This document shows, piece after piece, positions 10,425-20,323 of a DNA stretch of 64,000 nucleotides. The notes under the pieces are model-generated. The model did not search any database. It was not told the DNA's origin and saw only the letters and a program-made list of their open reading frames with translations. The stretch comes from Bacteroides sp. 214 (GTDB taxonomy: Bacteria > Bacteroidota > Bacteroidia > Bacteroidales > Bacteroidaceae): contig NZ_QVML01000006.1 in the NCBI RefSeq assembly GCF_010501015.1, positions 1 through 64,000 on the forward strand. Direction: 5' to 3'. Made by a program: the position numbers and the translations under genes. Position 1 is the stretch's first letter, and every line of letters starts with the position of its first letter.

Positions 10425-11693
10425 ATGTTATATTATCTTTTCCAATGGCTGCAAGAGTTAGACTTTCCGGGAGCGGGAATCTTTAACTATATTTCTTCGC
10501 GGGCGTTGATGGCAGTGATATTGTCATTACTTATATCAACAATCTTTGGAGATAAGTTTATCAATTTGCTAAAGCGAAAGCAAATATCCGAAACGCAGCG
10601 TGATGCTAGTATAGACCCATTCAACGTAGGAAAAAAAGGAGTGCCTAGTATGGGAGGGGTAATCATCATCGTTTCTATTCTACTGCCTTGTTTACTCATT
10701 GGTAAACTGGAAAATACCTACATGATTTTGATGCTCATTACCACCATTTGGCTTGGTGTGTTAGGTTTCTTAGATGATTACATTAAAATCTTCAAGAAAG
10801 ATAAAGAAGGACTGCAAGGTAAATTCAAAATTATTGGGCAGGTTGGTCTAGGACTGATAGTTGGTTTGACACTATATCTGAGCCCAGATGTCGTGATTCG
10901 CGAAAATATAGAAATTAAACAAGGAGGAGAGATTGTGCAGGTGGTACATGGACAGCACAATATTAAATCAACAAAAACAACTATTCCTTTCTTTAAAAAT
11001 AACAACCTCGACTATGCCGATTTTGTAGGCTTTATGGGCGAGCATGCCCAAACAGCAGGTTGGGTCTTGTTTGTAATTGTAACTATTATTGTGGTAACGG
11101 CCGTATCTAACGGAGCCAACTTAAATGATGGAATGGATGGAATGGCAGCAGGGAATTCAGCTATTATAGGAGTGGCATTAGGTATATTGGCGTATGTGTC
11201 TGGGCATATCAACTTTGCCAGCTACCTGAACATTATGTATATACCCGGAAGCGAAGAACTCGTGGTGTTTATTTGCGCTTTTATTGGTGCTCTGATTGGT
11301 TTTTTGTGGTACAATGCTTATCCGGCACAAGTGTTTATGGGAGATACAGGTAGCTTAACTATTGGTGGTATTATCGCGGTGTTCGCTATTATTATACATA
11401 AGGAATTGTTGGTTCCTATTTTGTGTGGTGTTTTCTTCATTGAATCACTTTCGGTTATTCTTCAAGTGAGTTACTTTAAAAAAGGCAAGAAGAAAGGTGT
11501 GAAGCAGCGTATCTTTAAGCGCACACCAATACACGACCATTTTCGTACCACTGTTTCGCAGTTGGATACAAATTGTACATATTTGATTACTAAGCCGGCG
11601 AGTGTTTTTCATGAATCAAAAATTACTGTTCGCTTTTGGATTGTAACGATTTTGTTGGCTGCTATTGCAATAATAACGTTGAAGATTAGATAA
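10425..11693 (+). CDS. mraY: Phospho-N-acetylmuramoyl-pentapeptide transferase MraY
   Basis: MraY transfers phospho-MurNAc-pentapeptide from UDP onto undecaprenyl phosphate, making lipid I at the inner membrane. The 422-residue protein is polytopic and carries the Asp-rich motif LDDYIK (about 117), the catalytic NLNDGMDGMAAG (about 233), and a C-terminal HHH-region equivalent in TPIHDHF. At 422 residues it is longer than the ~360 of Escherichia coli, as is common in Bacteroidetes because of an inserted segment around 150-185 (GGEIVQVVHGQHN). Confidence 0.95.
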   Translation: MLYYLFQWLQELDFPGAGIFNYISSRALMAVILSLLISTIFGDKFINLLKRKQISETQRDASIDPFNVGKKGVPSMGGVIIIVSILLPCLLIGKLENTYMILMLITTIWLGVLGFLDDYIKIFKKDKEGLQGKFKIIGQVGLGLIVGLTLYLSPDVVIRENIEIKQGGEIVQVVHGQHNIKSTKTTIPFFKNNNLDYADFVGFMGEHAQTAGWVLFVIVTIIVVTAVSNGANLNDGMDGMAAGNSAIIGVALGILAYVSGHINFASYLNIMYIPGSEELVVFICAFIGALIGFLWYNAYPAQVFMGDTGSLTIGGIIAVFAIIIHKELLVPILCGVFFIESLSVILQVSYFKKGKKKGVKQRIFKRTPIHDHFRTTVSQLDTNCTYLITKPASVFHESKITVRFWIVTILLAAIAIITLKIR

Positions 11694-11702
11694 AGAGGAG
11701 TG

Positions 11703-13034
11703 ATGAAAAGAATTGTTATTTTAGGTGCAGGTGAGAGTGGTTCGGGGGCAGCAGTGCTTGCCAAGACCCAAGGGTTCGATACATTTGTGTCGGATTTATC
11801 TGCTATTAAGGATAAATACAAGGTGCTTCTGGATAAATATAACATTGCGTGGGAAGAAAAACAACATACCGAAGAGTTAATTCTGAATGCGGATGAAATA
11901 ATAAAAAGTCCAGGTATACCCGATACAGCCCCATTAATTCAAAAGTTAAAGGCGCAAGGCACACCAATTATCTCAGAAATAGAGTTTGCGGGGCGCTATA
12001 CCCATGCAAAAATGGTTTGTATCACGGGTAGTAACGGTAAAACAACAACTACCAGCCTTATTTATCATATCTTTAAGAGTGCCGGACTTAACGTGGGGCT
12101 AGCCGGAAATATAGGTCGTAGCCTCGCGTTGCAAGTAGCCGAGGATAATTACGATTATTATGTGATTGAGCTTAGTAGTTTCCAGTTGGATAATATGTAT
12201 AATTTCCGTGCTAATATTGCCGTATTGATGAATATTACCCCCGACCACTTGGATCGCTACGACCATAATATGCAGAACTATGTCAATGCGAAATTCCGTA
12301 TAATACAGAATCAAACTCCTGAGGATGCATTTGTGTTTTGGAATGATGACCCTATTATTAAAAAGGAATTGGACAAACATGGAATCCAGGCACATCTATA
12401 TCCGTTCTCGGCTATCAAAGAGCAAAGCTCTATCGCTTATGTAGAAGACCACGAGCTAATTATAGAGCAGCCTATTGCTTTTAATATGGAACAGGAAGAA
12501 CTTGCTCTTACCGGCACACACAACCTGTACAATTCATTGGCTGCCGGAATATCAGCGAACTTAGCCGGAATATCTAAAGAATATATTCGCAAAGCACTAT
12601 CCGATTTTAAAGGTGTGGAACACCGTTTGGAGAAGGTAGCTCGTGTGCGGGGTATTGAATTTATCAATGACTCTAAAGCTACCAACGTGAATTCGTGTTG
12701 GTATGCGTTGCAAAGCATGGTAACCAAGACTGTACTTATATTAGGTGGAACAGATAAAGGCAATGATTACACAGAGATAGCCGAACTCGTACGCGAAAAA
12801 TGTAGTGGATTAGTATTCTTAGGAGTAGATAACAGTAAGTTACACCTGTTCTTTGATAGTTTTGGACTACCAACTGTAGATGCTAAAAGCATGAAAGATG
12901 CAGTTGAAGCAGCGTATAAAATGGCAAAAAAAGGAGAGACTGTTTTATTAAGTCCGTGTTGTGCCAGTTTTGACCTCTTCAAAAATTACGAAGACAGAGG
13001 AACGCAGTTTAAACAATATGTGAGAGAATTGTAA
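11703..13034 (+). CDS. murD: UDP-MurNAc-L-alanine:D-glutamate ligase (MurD)
   Basis: This cytosolic ATP-dependent ligase adds D-glutamate to UDP-MurNAc-L-Ala. The 443-residue protein has an N-terminal Rossmann motif (ILGAGESGSGAA), the P-loop ITGSNGKTTTTS (about 107-118), and the Mur-ligase signature ending LLSPCCASFDLFKNYEDRG. I start at the ATG at 11703, right after an AGAGGAG ribosome-binding site; a GTG three bases earlier is possible but would add one residue only. Confidence 0.95.
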   Translation: MKRIVILGAGESGSGAAVLAKTQGFDTFVSDLSAIKDKYKVLLDKYNIAWEEKQHTEELILNADEIIKSPGIPDTAPLIQKLKAQGTPIISEIEFAGRYTHAKMVCITGSNGKTTTTSLIYHIFKSAGLNVGLAGNIGRSLALQVAEDNYDYYVIELSSFQLDNMYNFRANIAVLMNITPDHLDRYDHNMQNYVNAKFRIIQNQTPEDAFVFWNDDPIIKKELDKHGIQAHLYPFSAIKEQSSIAYVEDHELIIEQPIAFNMEQEELALTGTHNLYNSLAAGISANLAGISKEYIRKALSDFKGVEHRLEKVARVRGIEFINDSKATNVNSCWYALQSMVTKTVLILGGTDKGNDYTEIAELVREKCSGLVFLGVDNSKLHLFFDSFGLPTVDAKSMKDAVEAAYKMAKKGETVLLSPCCASFDLFKNYEDRGTQFKQYVREL

Positions 13035-13047
13035 ATAGCATAGAGAG

Positions 13048-14310
13048 ATGGATTTAATTAAGAGCATATTTAAAGGAGACAAGGTAATCTGGATTATATT
13101 CGGGTTGCTGTGTGTAATCTCTATTATTGAGGTCTTTAGTGCCGCTAGCACGCTGACCTACAAAACTGGCGATCACTGGGGTCCTATTAAGCATCATTCC
13201 ACATTGCTATTAATGGGTTTGGGAATTATGATTCTTGTGCACAACATTCCTTATAAATGGTTCAAGTTGGCTCCTATAGTATTGCTTCCTTTATCAGGAA
13301 TCTTGTTGATTGCTGTGTCGCTCATGGGAGTCATGACTAATGGAGCTGCCCGTTGGATGACGCTTTTTGGCTTTCAGTTCCAACCTTCGGAGTTGGGGAA
13401 AATGGCAGTTGTTATGGCAGTTGCTTTGATTCTATCGAAAGGTCAAACCGAAGAGGGGGCAAATCCTAGTGCGTTTAAATACATATTGTGGGTTTCTCTT
13501 CCTATAATTCTTCTTATTATGCCCGAAAATCTTTCTACTGCCGGGTTGCTCTTTGGAGTTGTAATATTGATGATGTTCATAGGTCGCATCAGCAATAAAA
13601 CAATGGTTAAGTTTCTAGCTCCATTGTTTATTGCCGGAATATTAGGGGTGGGAGCGCTAATGGCCATTCCCAAAGATACCGACATTAAGTTTCTACATCG
13701 TTTTGAGACATGGCAAGCTCGCGTGGATAAATTCTTTTTTCCGGTAGAGGTACCTGCAGCTAAATACGACACCAACAAAGACGGACAGGTAGCGCATGCG
13801 CGTATTGCCGTAGCAACCAGCAATATATTAGGAAAAGGTCCCGGAAACTCAGTGCAACGAGATTTCCTGAGTCAGGCCTTTTCAGACTTTATCTTTGCGA
13901 TTGTTATTGAAGAGCTGGGGCTGGTAGGGGCAATCATTGTTGTAGCACTTTACATTTGGTTGTTAATACGAGTTGGCAAGCTAGCGCGAAAGTGTAAGCA
14001 CCCGTTCCCTATTTTCCTCATTCTGGGAATAGGCCTGTTGCTCGTGTCGCAAGCCTTGCTGAATATGCTGGTTGCTGTGGGGTTATTCCCCGTTACAGGG
14101 CAGCCATTGCCACTTATCAGCCGAGGCGGAACAAGTATTTTCATCAACTGTGCCTATATGGGTATGATATTAAGTGTAAGTCGCTATGTCGCCAGACTGG
14201 AGCAAGAGGACGAAAATCCATTAGGTGTAATTGCCGAGAATGCAGAAGAGGAAGCACTATATCCTATTTCCGAATCATTGAATGACGATACTACCTTTGA
14301 AAACTACTAA
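13048..14310 (+). CDS. ftsW: Septal peptidoglycan polymerase FtsW (SEDS family)
   Basis: FtsW polymerises lipid II at the septum in partnership with FtsI. The 420-residue protein is highly hydrophobic with about ten membrane segments. It has the SEDS signatures GAARWMTLFGFQFQPSELGK and, near the C-terminus, LPLISRGGTS. A soluble acidic tail of about 40 residues follows the last membrane segment. Position between murD and murG is the usual dcw order. Confidence 0.95.
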   Translation: MDLIKSIFKGDKVIWIIFGLLCVISIIEVFSAASTLTYKTGDHWGPIKHHSTLLLMGLGIMILVHNIPYKWFKLAPIVLLPLSGILLIAVSLMGVMTNGAARWMTLFGFQFQPSELGKMAVVMAVALILSKGQTEEGANPSAFKYILWVSLPIILLIMPENLSTAGLLFGVVILMMFIGRISNKTMVKFLAPLFIAGILGVGALMAIPKDTDIKFLHRFETWQARVDKFFFPVEVPAAKYDTNKDGQVAHARIAVATSNILGKGPGNSVQRDFLSQAFSDFIFAIVIEELGLVGAIIVVALYIWLLIRVGKLARKCKHPFPIFLILGIGLLLVSQALLNMLVAVGLFPVTGQPLPLISRGGTSIFINCAYMGMILSVSRYVARLEQEDENPLGVIAENAEEEALYPISESLNDDTTFENY

Positions 14311-14312
14311 CT

Positions 14313-16811
14313 ATGAATAAGAAAATAAAAGTAATTATCAGTGGAGGAGGTACCGGAGGACATATATTCCCGGCTATCTCCATAGCAAATGCTATTAAAG
14401 AACTTCAGCCCGAGGCGGAAATACTATTTGTAGGTGCAGAGAATAGAATGGAGATGCAGCGCGTACCCGATGCCGGATACGAAATTGTAGGTTTACCGGT
14501 GGCAGGCTTTGATAGAAAGAACTTATTCAAAAACGTTTCGGTACTTATAAAATTATTCAAAAGTCAACAGAAAGCCAAAAAGATTATCAAAGAATTCAAG
14601 CCGGATGTGGCGATAGGTGTAGGCGGTTATGCTAGCGGTCCAACCCTTAATACTGCTGGTAAGATGGGTATTCCTACATTGATACAAGAACAAAATTCGT
14701 ATGCGGGGGTAACAAACAAGTTACTAGCCAAAAGAGCAAAACGTATTTGTGTAGCGTATGACAACATGGATCGTTTCTTTGAAGCAGACAAAATATTAAT
14801 GACAGGTAATCCGATACGACAAGATCTGCAGAACAAACAAATTTCCAAAAAAGAAGCATTGAAACATTTCAATCTTGACCCTGACAAAAAAACAATATTG
14901 ATATTAGGAGGAAGCTTAGGTGCACGTAGCATTAATCAGTGCATCATGGCACATCTGGATAGTATTAAAAATGCAGACGTACAGTTTATTTGGCAAACGG
15001 GAAAGATTTACTTTGAACAAGCTTTGGAGGCGGTAAAAGCATATGGAGAGATTCCCAATCTATATATAAATGACTTTATTAAAGATATGGTAAGTGCTTA
15101 CCAAGCTGCCGATTTAATTATTTCGCGAGCAGGTGCCGGTTCTATCTCAGAGTTTTGTTTATTGGGTAAACCTGTTGTATTGGTACCTTCGCCTAATGTG
15201 GCAGAAGACCACCAAACCAAAAATGCGATGGCACTTGTGGATAAACAGGCAGCTATCTATATAAAAGATGTAGAAGCAAACGAGAAGTTAATTCAAACAG
15301 CACTCCATACTATTGCCGATGAGCAGAAGCTACAGGAGTTAAGTAACAATATTAAAAAGCTTGCACTACCCAATTCGGCGAGTGTCATAGCCAAAGAAAT
15401 ATTTAAGTTAGCAGGTATGGATATAAAGGATTCCATGGATGTGGAAAATATTAATTCCGTCTATTTTGTAGGAGCAGGTGGTATTGGTATGAGTGCGTTA
15501 GTGCGCTATTTCCTTTCAAAAGGGAAAAAGGTGGCAGGATATGACCGTACAGAAACCGAATTAACAAAAGAATTGAATAAAGAAGGTGCAGAGATACATT
15601 ATGAAGACAGTGTCTCAATGATACCTGCTTACTGCATGGATAAGCAAAACACATTGGTAATACTTACGCCTGCTGTACCCGACACACATAGCGAGTTGCA
15701 GTATTTCCGTAACAATGGTTTCGAAATTCAAAAGCGGGCACAGGTATTGGGTACTATTACGCGTTCGGGTAAAGCTTTGTGTGTGGCAGGAACACATGGT
15801 AAAACAACTACTTCTGCTATGCTGGCACATTTGCTGTATCAATCGCATGTGGGATGTACGGCTTTCTTAGGCGGAATATCTAAAAACTATCATACTAACC
15901 TCTTGTTATCACATAAAAGCCCCTATATCGTGATTGAGGCTGATGAATTTGACCGCTCATTCCATTGGTTGTCGCCCTATATGACAGCAATAACGTCTAC
16001 CGACCCCGATCATTTAGACATATATGGAACAGCAGAGGCTTACGTTGAGAGTTTTGAAAAATATACCTCACTCATAAAACAGGGTGGATGTTTACTTATG
16101 CGCGAAGGAATTAACCTACAACCCAACGTAAAGGATGGAGTCAAAATATATACCTATTCACGCGAGAAGGGAGACTATCATGCGGAGAATATACGCATAG
16201 GCGGTGGAGAAATTGTATTCGATTTGGTTACCCCCGAGATGCGTATTGTTGATATAAAAATGGGAGTACCTATTAGCATCAATATAGAGAATGGTGTAGC
16301 AGCTATGGCACTATCCTTATTAAATGGCGCAACCCCCGAAGAAGTGAAGCAAGGAATGGAAAGCTTCAAAGGTGTTGATCGTCGCTTTGATTCCAAGATA
16401 AAAACGGATAGTTTGGTGTTCTTGAGCGATTATGCGCATCATCCTTCGGAGATAAAGCAAAGTATCTCTTCGTTGCGGGAGTTGTATAACGACAAAAAAA
16501 TAACCGTAGTGTTTCAGCCACACTTGTATAGCCGTACAAACGATTTCTATAAAGAGTTTGCCGATAGTCTATCTTTGGCTGACGAGGTTATTTTGTTGGA
16601 TATCTATCCGGCAAGAGAATTGCCTATAGCGGGTGTAACCAGTCAGCTTATTTATGATCATTTGCAATCCGGCACAATAAAAAGTGTCATAAACAAGGAA
16701 GAGTTGCTGGCGGTACTGAAAGAAAAATCATTGGAAGTATTAATAACATTGGGCGCAGGAGATATTGAAGATTACGTACCTGCCATAACCCAAATGCTTG
16801 AAGAAAGATGA
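14313..16811 (+). CDS. murG-murC: Fused MurG glycosyltransferase - MurC ligase
   Basis: One uninterrupted 832-codon frame encodes two enzymes that are normally separate. Residues 1 to about 370 are MurG, which adds GlcNAc to lipid I to make lipid II: GGGTGGHIFPA (11-21), GGSLGARSIN, and SRAGAGSISEF in the donor-binding site. Residues from about 375 on are MurC, which adds L-alanine to UDP-MurNAc: VGAGGIGMSA (about 386-395), P-loop AGTHGKTTTSA (about 491-501), and the DYAHHPSEI motif. The linker reads LAGMDIKDSMDVENINSVYF. The ATG of MDVEN at 15435 matches where a separate MurC would start, so internal initiation could release free MurC. ftsQ overlaps the stop by 4 bp. Confidence 0.92.
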   Translation: MNKKIKVIISGGGTGGHIFPAISIANAIKELQPEAEILFVGAENRMEMQRVPDAGYEIVGLPVAGFDRKNLFKNVSVLIKLFKSQQKAKKIIKEFKPDVAIGVGGYASGPTLNTAGKMGIPTLIQEQNSYAGVTNKLLAKRAKRICVAYDNMDRFFEADKILMTGNPIRQDLQNKQISKKEALKHFNLDPDKKTILILGGSLGARSINQCIMAHLDSIKNADVQFIWQTGKIYFEQALEAVKAYGEIPNLYINDFIKDMVSAYQAADLIISRAGAGSISEFCLLGKPVVLVPSPNVAEDHQTKNAMALVDKQAAIYIKDVEANEKLIQTALHTIADEQKLQELSNNIKKLALPNSASVIAKEIFKLAGMDIKDSMDVENINSVYFVGAGGIGMSALVRYFLSKGKKVAGYDRTETELTKELNKEGAEIHYEDSVSMIPAYCMDKQNTLVILTPAVPDTHSELQYFRNNGFEIQKRAQVLGTITRSGKALCVAGTHGKTTTSAMLAHLLYQSHVGCTAFLGGISKNYHTNLLLSHKSPYIVIEADEFDRSFHWLSPYMTAITSTDPDHLDIYGTAEAYVESFEKYTSLIKQGGCLLMREGINLQPNVKDGVKIYTYSREKGDYHAENIRIGGGEIVFDLVTPEMRIVDIKMGVPISINIENGVAAMALSLLNGATPEEVKQGMESFKGVDRRFDSKIKTDSLVFLSDYAHHPSEIKQSISSLRELYNDKKITVVFQPHLYSRTNDFYKEFADSLSLADEVILLDIYPARELPIAGVTSQLIYDHLQSGTIKSVINKEELLAVLKEKSLEVLITLGAGDIEDYVPAITQMLEER

Positions 16812-17545
16812 TAAAACGAATTCTGTTACTACTAACCATGCTGCTACTGATAGTGTATATTGGCATAGCAGTTACAGCATTCAACATGAAGCCTGTAGGG
16901 CAGGTTTGCGAAGGTGTGGAATTGATTGTAAGGGACTCAGTCAATGCAGGCTTTGTGACCCCAAAAGAAGCACTTGCTATACTCAAGAAGCATAACATAA
17001 GTCCTGTGGGTAGTTTGCTGGATGATATAAAACTGGAATCTTTAGAGGCAGTTCTTGCCGATCATCCGCTGATTGACGATGTGGAATGTTACAAAACACC
17101 AAGTGGGAAGATACACATTGCTGTTACGCAACGTGTGCCTGTAATACGCATCATGAACAGAAACGGAGAAAGCTATTACATTGATAATAAAGGGGCAGTC
17201 ATGCCCGATTCTCGATGTACGGCTCACTTGCCGATTGTTACAGGAAATGTAGAAAAAGCCTTCGCGATGAAAGAATTATACGAGTTTGCACTATTTTTGC
17301 AAAAGAATGAGTTCTGGAATGCGCAGATAGAACAGGTAAATGTACTAACAGATAAGGACGTAGAACTTGTGCCGCGTGTAGGAAGTCACATCATTTACTT
17401 GGGTAAGCTAAGTGGCTATGAAGAAAAATTGCGTCGTTTGCGTGAGTTCTACAAAAAAGGACTGAACAAAGTGGGCTGGAACAAGTACGAACGTATAAAC
17501 CTTGAGTTCAGCAACCAGATAATTTGTACAAAAAAAGATAAATAG
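16808..17545 (+). CDS. ftsQ: Cell division protein FtsQ
   Basis: A 245-residue bitopic membrane protein. A membrane segment (LLLLTMLLLIVYIGIAV) follows a very short cytoplasmic tail. Then comes a POTRA-like domain (about 35-105, including FVTPKEALAILKK) and a divergent FtsQ domain. In division, FtsQ links FtsL/B to the early divisome. Sequence conservation of FtsQ is low, so the call leans on topology and on the murC-ftsQ-ftsA order. The ATG overlaps the MurC stop (ATGATAA). Confidence 0.88.
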   Translation: MIKRILLLLTMLLLIVYIGIAVTAFNMKPVGQVCEGVELIVRDSVNAGFVTPKEALAILKKHNISPVGSLLDDIKLESLEAVLADHPLIDDVECYKTPSGKIHIAVTQRVPVIRIMNRNGESYYIDNKGAVMPDSRCTAHLPIVTGNVEKAFAMKELYEFALFLQKNEFWNAQIEQVNVLTDKDVELVPRVGSHIIYLGKLSGYEEKLRRLREFYKKGLNKVGWNKYERINLEFSNQIICTKKDK

Positions 17546-17560
17546 AGAAATAAGAAGAGC

Positions 17561-18979
17561 ATGGTGTCAACTAAAAACTTTATTGCAGCAATTGAGCTGG
17601 GGTCGTCAAAACTAACCGGGATAGCCGGAAGGAAAAATGACGACGGTAGTATCAGTGTATTGGCGTACGCAAAGAAAGAATCTGCCTCGTTTATTCGAAG
17701 GGGAGTTGTATTCAATGTAAACAAAGCCGCACATGCGCTGACTTCTGTTATTAAAGAGTTGGAAGACTCTGTAGATGGAATGATTGCAAAGGTATATGTA
17801 GGTATTGGTGGGCAATCTATGCATGGTGTTATGAATCGCATCAGCCGAAGCATGGAAGAGACTACTATTATCTCGCAAGAATTGGTTGATGCCATTCGCG
17901 ATGAGAACTTTGCCTTGCCCTACGTTGATATGGAGATCTTCGATGCCGCGCCACAGGAATACAAGATAGGGAGCAACTATCAGGCAGATCCGGTTGGAGT
18001 AGCAGGTAACCACATTGAAGGTTCGTTCTTGAACTTGGTGGCGCGTTCTTTGCTTAAAAACAATTTGGAACATAGTTTTACCAGCGCAAAGCTTCCTATT
18101 GCCGATACATTGATTGCACCGCTGGTTACGGCAGACATTACACTAACCGACAAAGAGAAGAATGCCGGCTGTGCTTTGATTGATTTTGGAGCAGATACCA
18201 TTACCACTTCAATCTATAAAGGAGATATTCTACGTTATCTTACCGTAATTCCTCTGGGTAGTAGTAGCATCACACGAGATATTACGTCTTTGAAGATAGA
18301 CGACCAGGAAGCTGAGATGCTTAAACTGAAATATGGCAACGCTATTCCTGAGGAAAAAGAAAAAGAGAAAGAAGAGGAAGAAGAAACCAAAATTAGTTTG
18401 GAAGATGGTAGAGAAATATCTCTTAGCTTGCTGAACGAAATTATAGAAGCCCGTACCGAAGAGTTGGTTGACAATATGCTGAACCAGATTTTCCTCTCCG
18501 GATTTGAAGAAAACCTACAAGCAGGAATCATCCTGACCGGTGGCGGAGCCAATCTGAAAAATATCGACGAGCTTATTCGTCGCAAGTCCAAAGGAAGAAA
18601 AGTTAGAATAGCTAAAGGCATCAACGTAGAAGTGAATGCACCCAGTGGTGTTGTTCTGAAGGATTGTGCGCACAACACTTTGTTGGGTTTAGTAGCCGCA
18701 GGCAAAGAGAATTGTTGTGCCCCGAAACCGGTAGTAGCCGAACCTCAGCCGCAAGCTATCCCTGCACACATCTTCGATGGAGATGAAGACCTAAATGCAA
18801 AAAAGGCCGAAATAGAAGCTGCCAAACGGAAAGAAGAGGAAGATAGAAAACGAAGAAAGAAAGAGGAAAAGGAAACCAAGAAGAAAAAAAGCAATTGGTT
18901 TACGGATATGAAGAAAGGGCTTGGCGGGTTATCCGAGAAGCTATCCGATTCGATTTTCAATGATGATGACATGCAGTAA
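17561..18979 (+). CDS. ftsA: Cell division protein FtsA
   Basis: FtsA is the actin-like ATPase that tethers FtsZ to the membrane. The 472-residue protein starts with ELGSSKLTGIAGR and has the phosphate loop ILTGGGANLKN. Two features make it longer than the ~420 of Escherichia coli. One is a Glu/Lys-rich insert near 265-285 (EEKEKEKEEEEETK). The other is a charged linker (KRKEEEDRKRRKKEEKE) before a conserved C-terminal amphipathic segment WFTDMKKGLGGLSEKL that should bind the membrane. It is 22 bp upstream of ftsZ. Confidence 0.94.
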   Translation: MVSTKNFIAAIELGSSKLTGIAGRKNDDGSISVLAYAKKESASFIRRGVVFNVNKAAHALTSVIKELEDSVDGMIAKVYVGIGGQSMHGVMNRISRSMEETTIISQELVDAIRDENFALPYVDMEIFDAAPQEYKIGSNYQADPVGVAGNHIEGSFLNLVARSLLKNNLEHSFTSAKLPIADTLIAPLVTADITLTDKEKNAGCALIDFGADTITTSIYKGDILRYLTVIPLGSSSITRDITSLKIDDQEAEMLKLKYGNAIPEEKEKEKEEEEETKISLEDGREISLSLLNEIIEARTEELVDNMLNQIFLSGFEENLQAGIILTGGGANLKNIDELIRRKSKGRKVRIAKGINVEVNAPSGVVLKDCAHNTLLGLVAAGKENCCAPKPVVAEPQPQAIPAHIFDGDEDLNAKKAEIEAAKRKEEEDRKRRKKEEKETKKKKSNWFTDMKKGLGGLSEKLSDSIFNDDDMQ

Positions 18980-19001
18980 TAATTAAAAGAAAGATAAAGC
19001 C

Positions 19002-20315
19002 ATGACAGACGATATAGTAAAGTTCGATTTCCCGATGGATTCGCCTAAGATTATTAAAGTAATCGGTGTAGGTGGTGGCGGTGGTAATGCTGTGAACCAC
19101 ATGTTCAGGGAGGGCATACATGACGTAACTTTTGTGGTATGCAATACAGATAACCAAGCGTTGAAGGACTCGCCCGTTACCATGAAGTTGCAATTGGGCA
19201 AAACCATTACCGAAGGTTTAGGAGCGGGCAATCGCCCTGAACGCGCTCGCGAAGCAGCCGAAGAGAGTGCTGAAGACATTAAGGAATTGTTGGATGACGG
19301 AACCAAAATGGTGTTCATAACCGCTGGTATGGGTGGAGGAACCGGTACAGGAGCTGCTCCTGTCATAGCCCGCATAGCCAAAGAAATGGATATACTAACG
19401 GTAGGTATTGTTACCATTCCGTTTATCTTCGAAGGCGAGAAAAAGATTATTCAGGCACTGGATGGCGTAGAACGTATCGGGCAACATGTAGATGCGCTGC
19501 TGGTTATTAATAACGAACGCCTGCGCGAGATATATGCTGACCTTACTTTTATGAATGCTTTCGGTAAGGCAGACGATACATTGTCGATTGCCGCCAAGAG
19601 CATAGCCGAGATTATTACTATGCGCGGTAAGGTGAATTTGGACTTTGCCGATGTAAAAACCATCCTTAAAGATGGTGGTGTAGCCATCATGAGCACCGGT
19701 TATGGCGAAGGCGAAAATCGTGTAACCAAAGCCATCGAAGACTCGTTGCACTCTCCGCTACTCAACAATAACGATATATTTAACGCCAAGAAGGTAATGC
19801 TCAACGTTTCATTTGCCGAGAATTCGGAGCTGATGATGGAAGAAATGAATGAGATACACGAGTTCATGAGTAAGTTCCGCGATGGGGTAGAAGTGATTTG
19901 GGGAGTTGCCAAAGACGATGAATTGGGTGAAAGGGTGAAGATAACAGTACTTGCCACCGGTTTCGGAATGGAAGATGTACCGGGTATGGACTCTATCAAT
20001 CGTCAACGCAACAAAGAAGAAGAGGAGCGGCAGCTTCAGTTGGAAGAGGAAAAGGAGAAAAACAAGGAACGTATTCGCCAGGCATACGGGCAAAGCGCCA
20101 GTGGTATCGGTGTAACGACACGTTACAAGCGCCGCCATATCTATCTTTTTACTCCCGAAGATATGGATAATGACGATATTATTGGGCTGGTCGAGAACTC
20201 GCCAACCTATCTGCGCGACAAAACCACGCTGAATAAAATTAAAGTTAAGGCAATACACGATGCCGAGGAGGCAGCCGAAGAAGCAGCCGATACAAGTGGA
20301 ATAATAACGTTTTAA
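19002..20315 (+). CDS. ftsZ: Cell division GTPase FtsZ
   Basis: The tubulin-like GTPase that forms the division ring. The 437-residue protein has VIGVGGGGGNAVNHM near the N-terminus, the tubulin signature GGGTGTGAAP (about 111-120), and the T7-loop region NLDFADVKTIL. After the GTPase core comes a Glu/Lys-rich linker (EEEERQLQLEEEKEKNKERI) and a longer C-terminal extension than in E. coli. The extreme C-terminus (AADTSGIITF) is acidic then hydrophobic, and would be the FtsA-binding tail. Confidence 0.96.
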   Translation: MTDDIVKFDFPMDSPKIIKVIGVGGGGGNAVNHMFREGIHDVTFVVCNTDNQALKDSPVTMKLQLGKTITEGLGAGNRPERAREAAEESAEDIKELLDDGTKMVFITAGMGGGTGTGAAPVIARIAKEMDILTVGIVTIPFIFEGEKKIIQALDGVERIGQHVDALLVINNERLREIYADLTFMNAFGKADDTLSIAAKSIAEIITMRGKVNLDFADVKTILKDGGVAIMSTGYGEGENRVTKAIEDSLHSPLLNNNDIFNAKKVMLNVSFAENSELMMEEMNEIHEFMSKFRDGVEVIWGVAKDDELGERVKITVLATGFGMEDVPGMDSINRQRNKEEEERQLQLEEEKEKNKERIRQAYGQSASGIGVTTRYKRRHIYLFTPEDMDNDDIIGLVENSPTYLRDKTTLNKIKVKAIHDAEEAAEEAADTSGIITF

Positions 20316-20323
20316 GATATAAA

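Noticed and set aside
15400..15440. Sequencing error joining murG and murC
   Set aside because: Both domains stay in one frame with a plausible linker and no homopolymer at the junction, so I report a fusion, while noting that it needs confirmation.
18235..18705. Long minus-strand open frames across ftsA, ftsZ and other cluster genes
   Set aside because: They are antisense shadows of clearly conserved genes and show no domains of their own.
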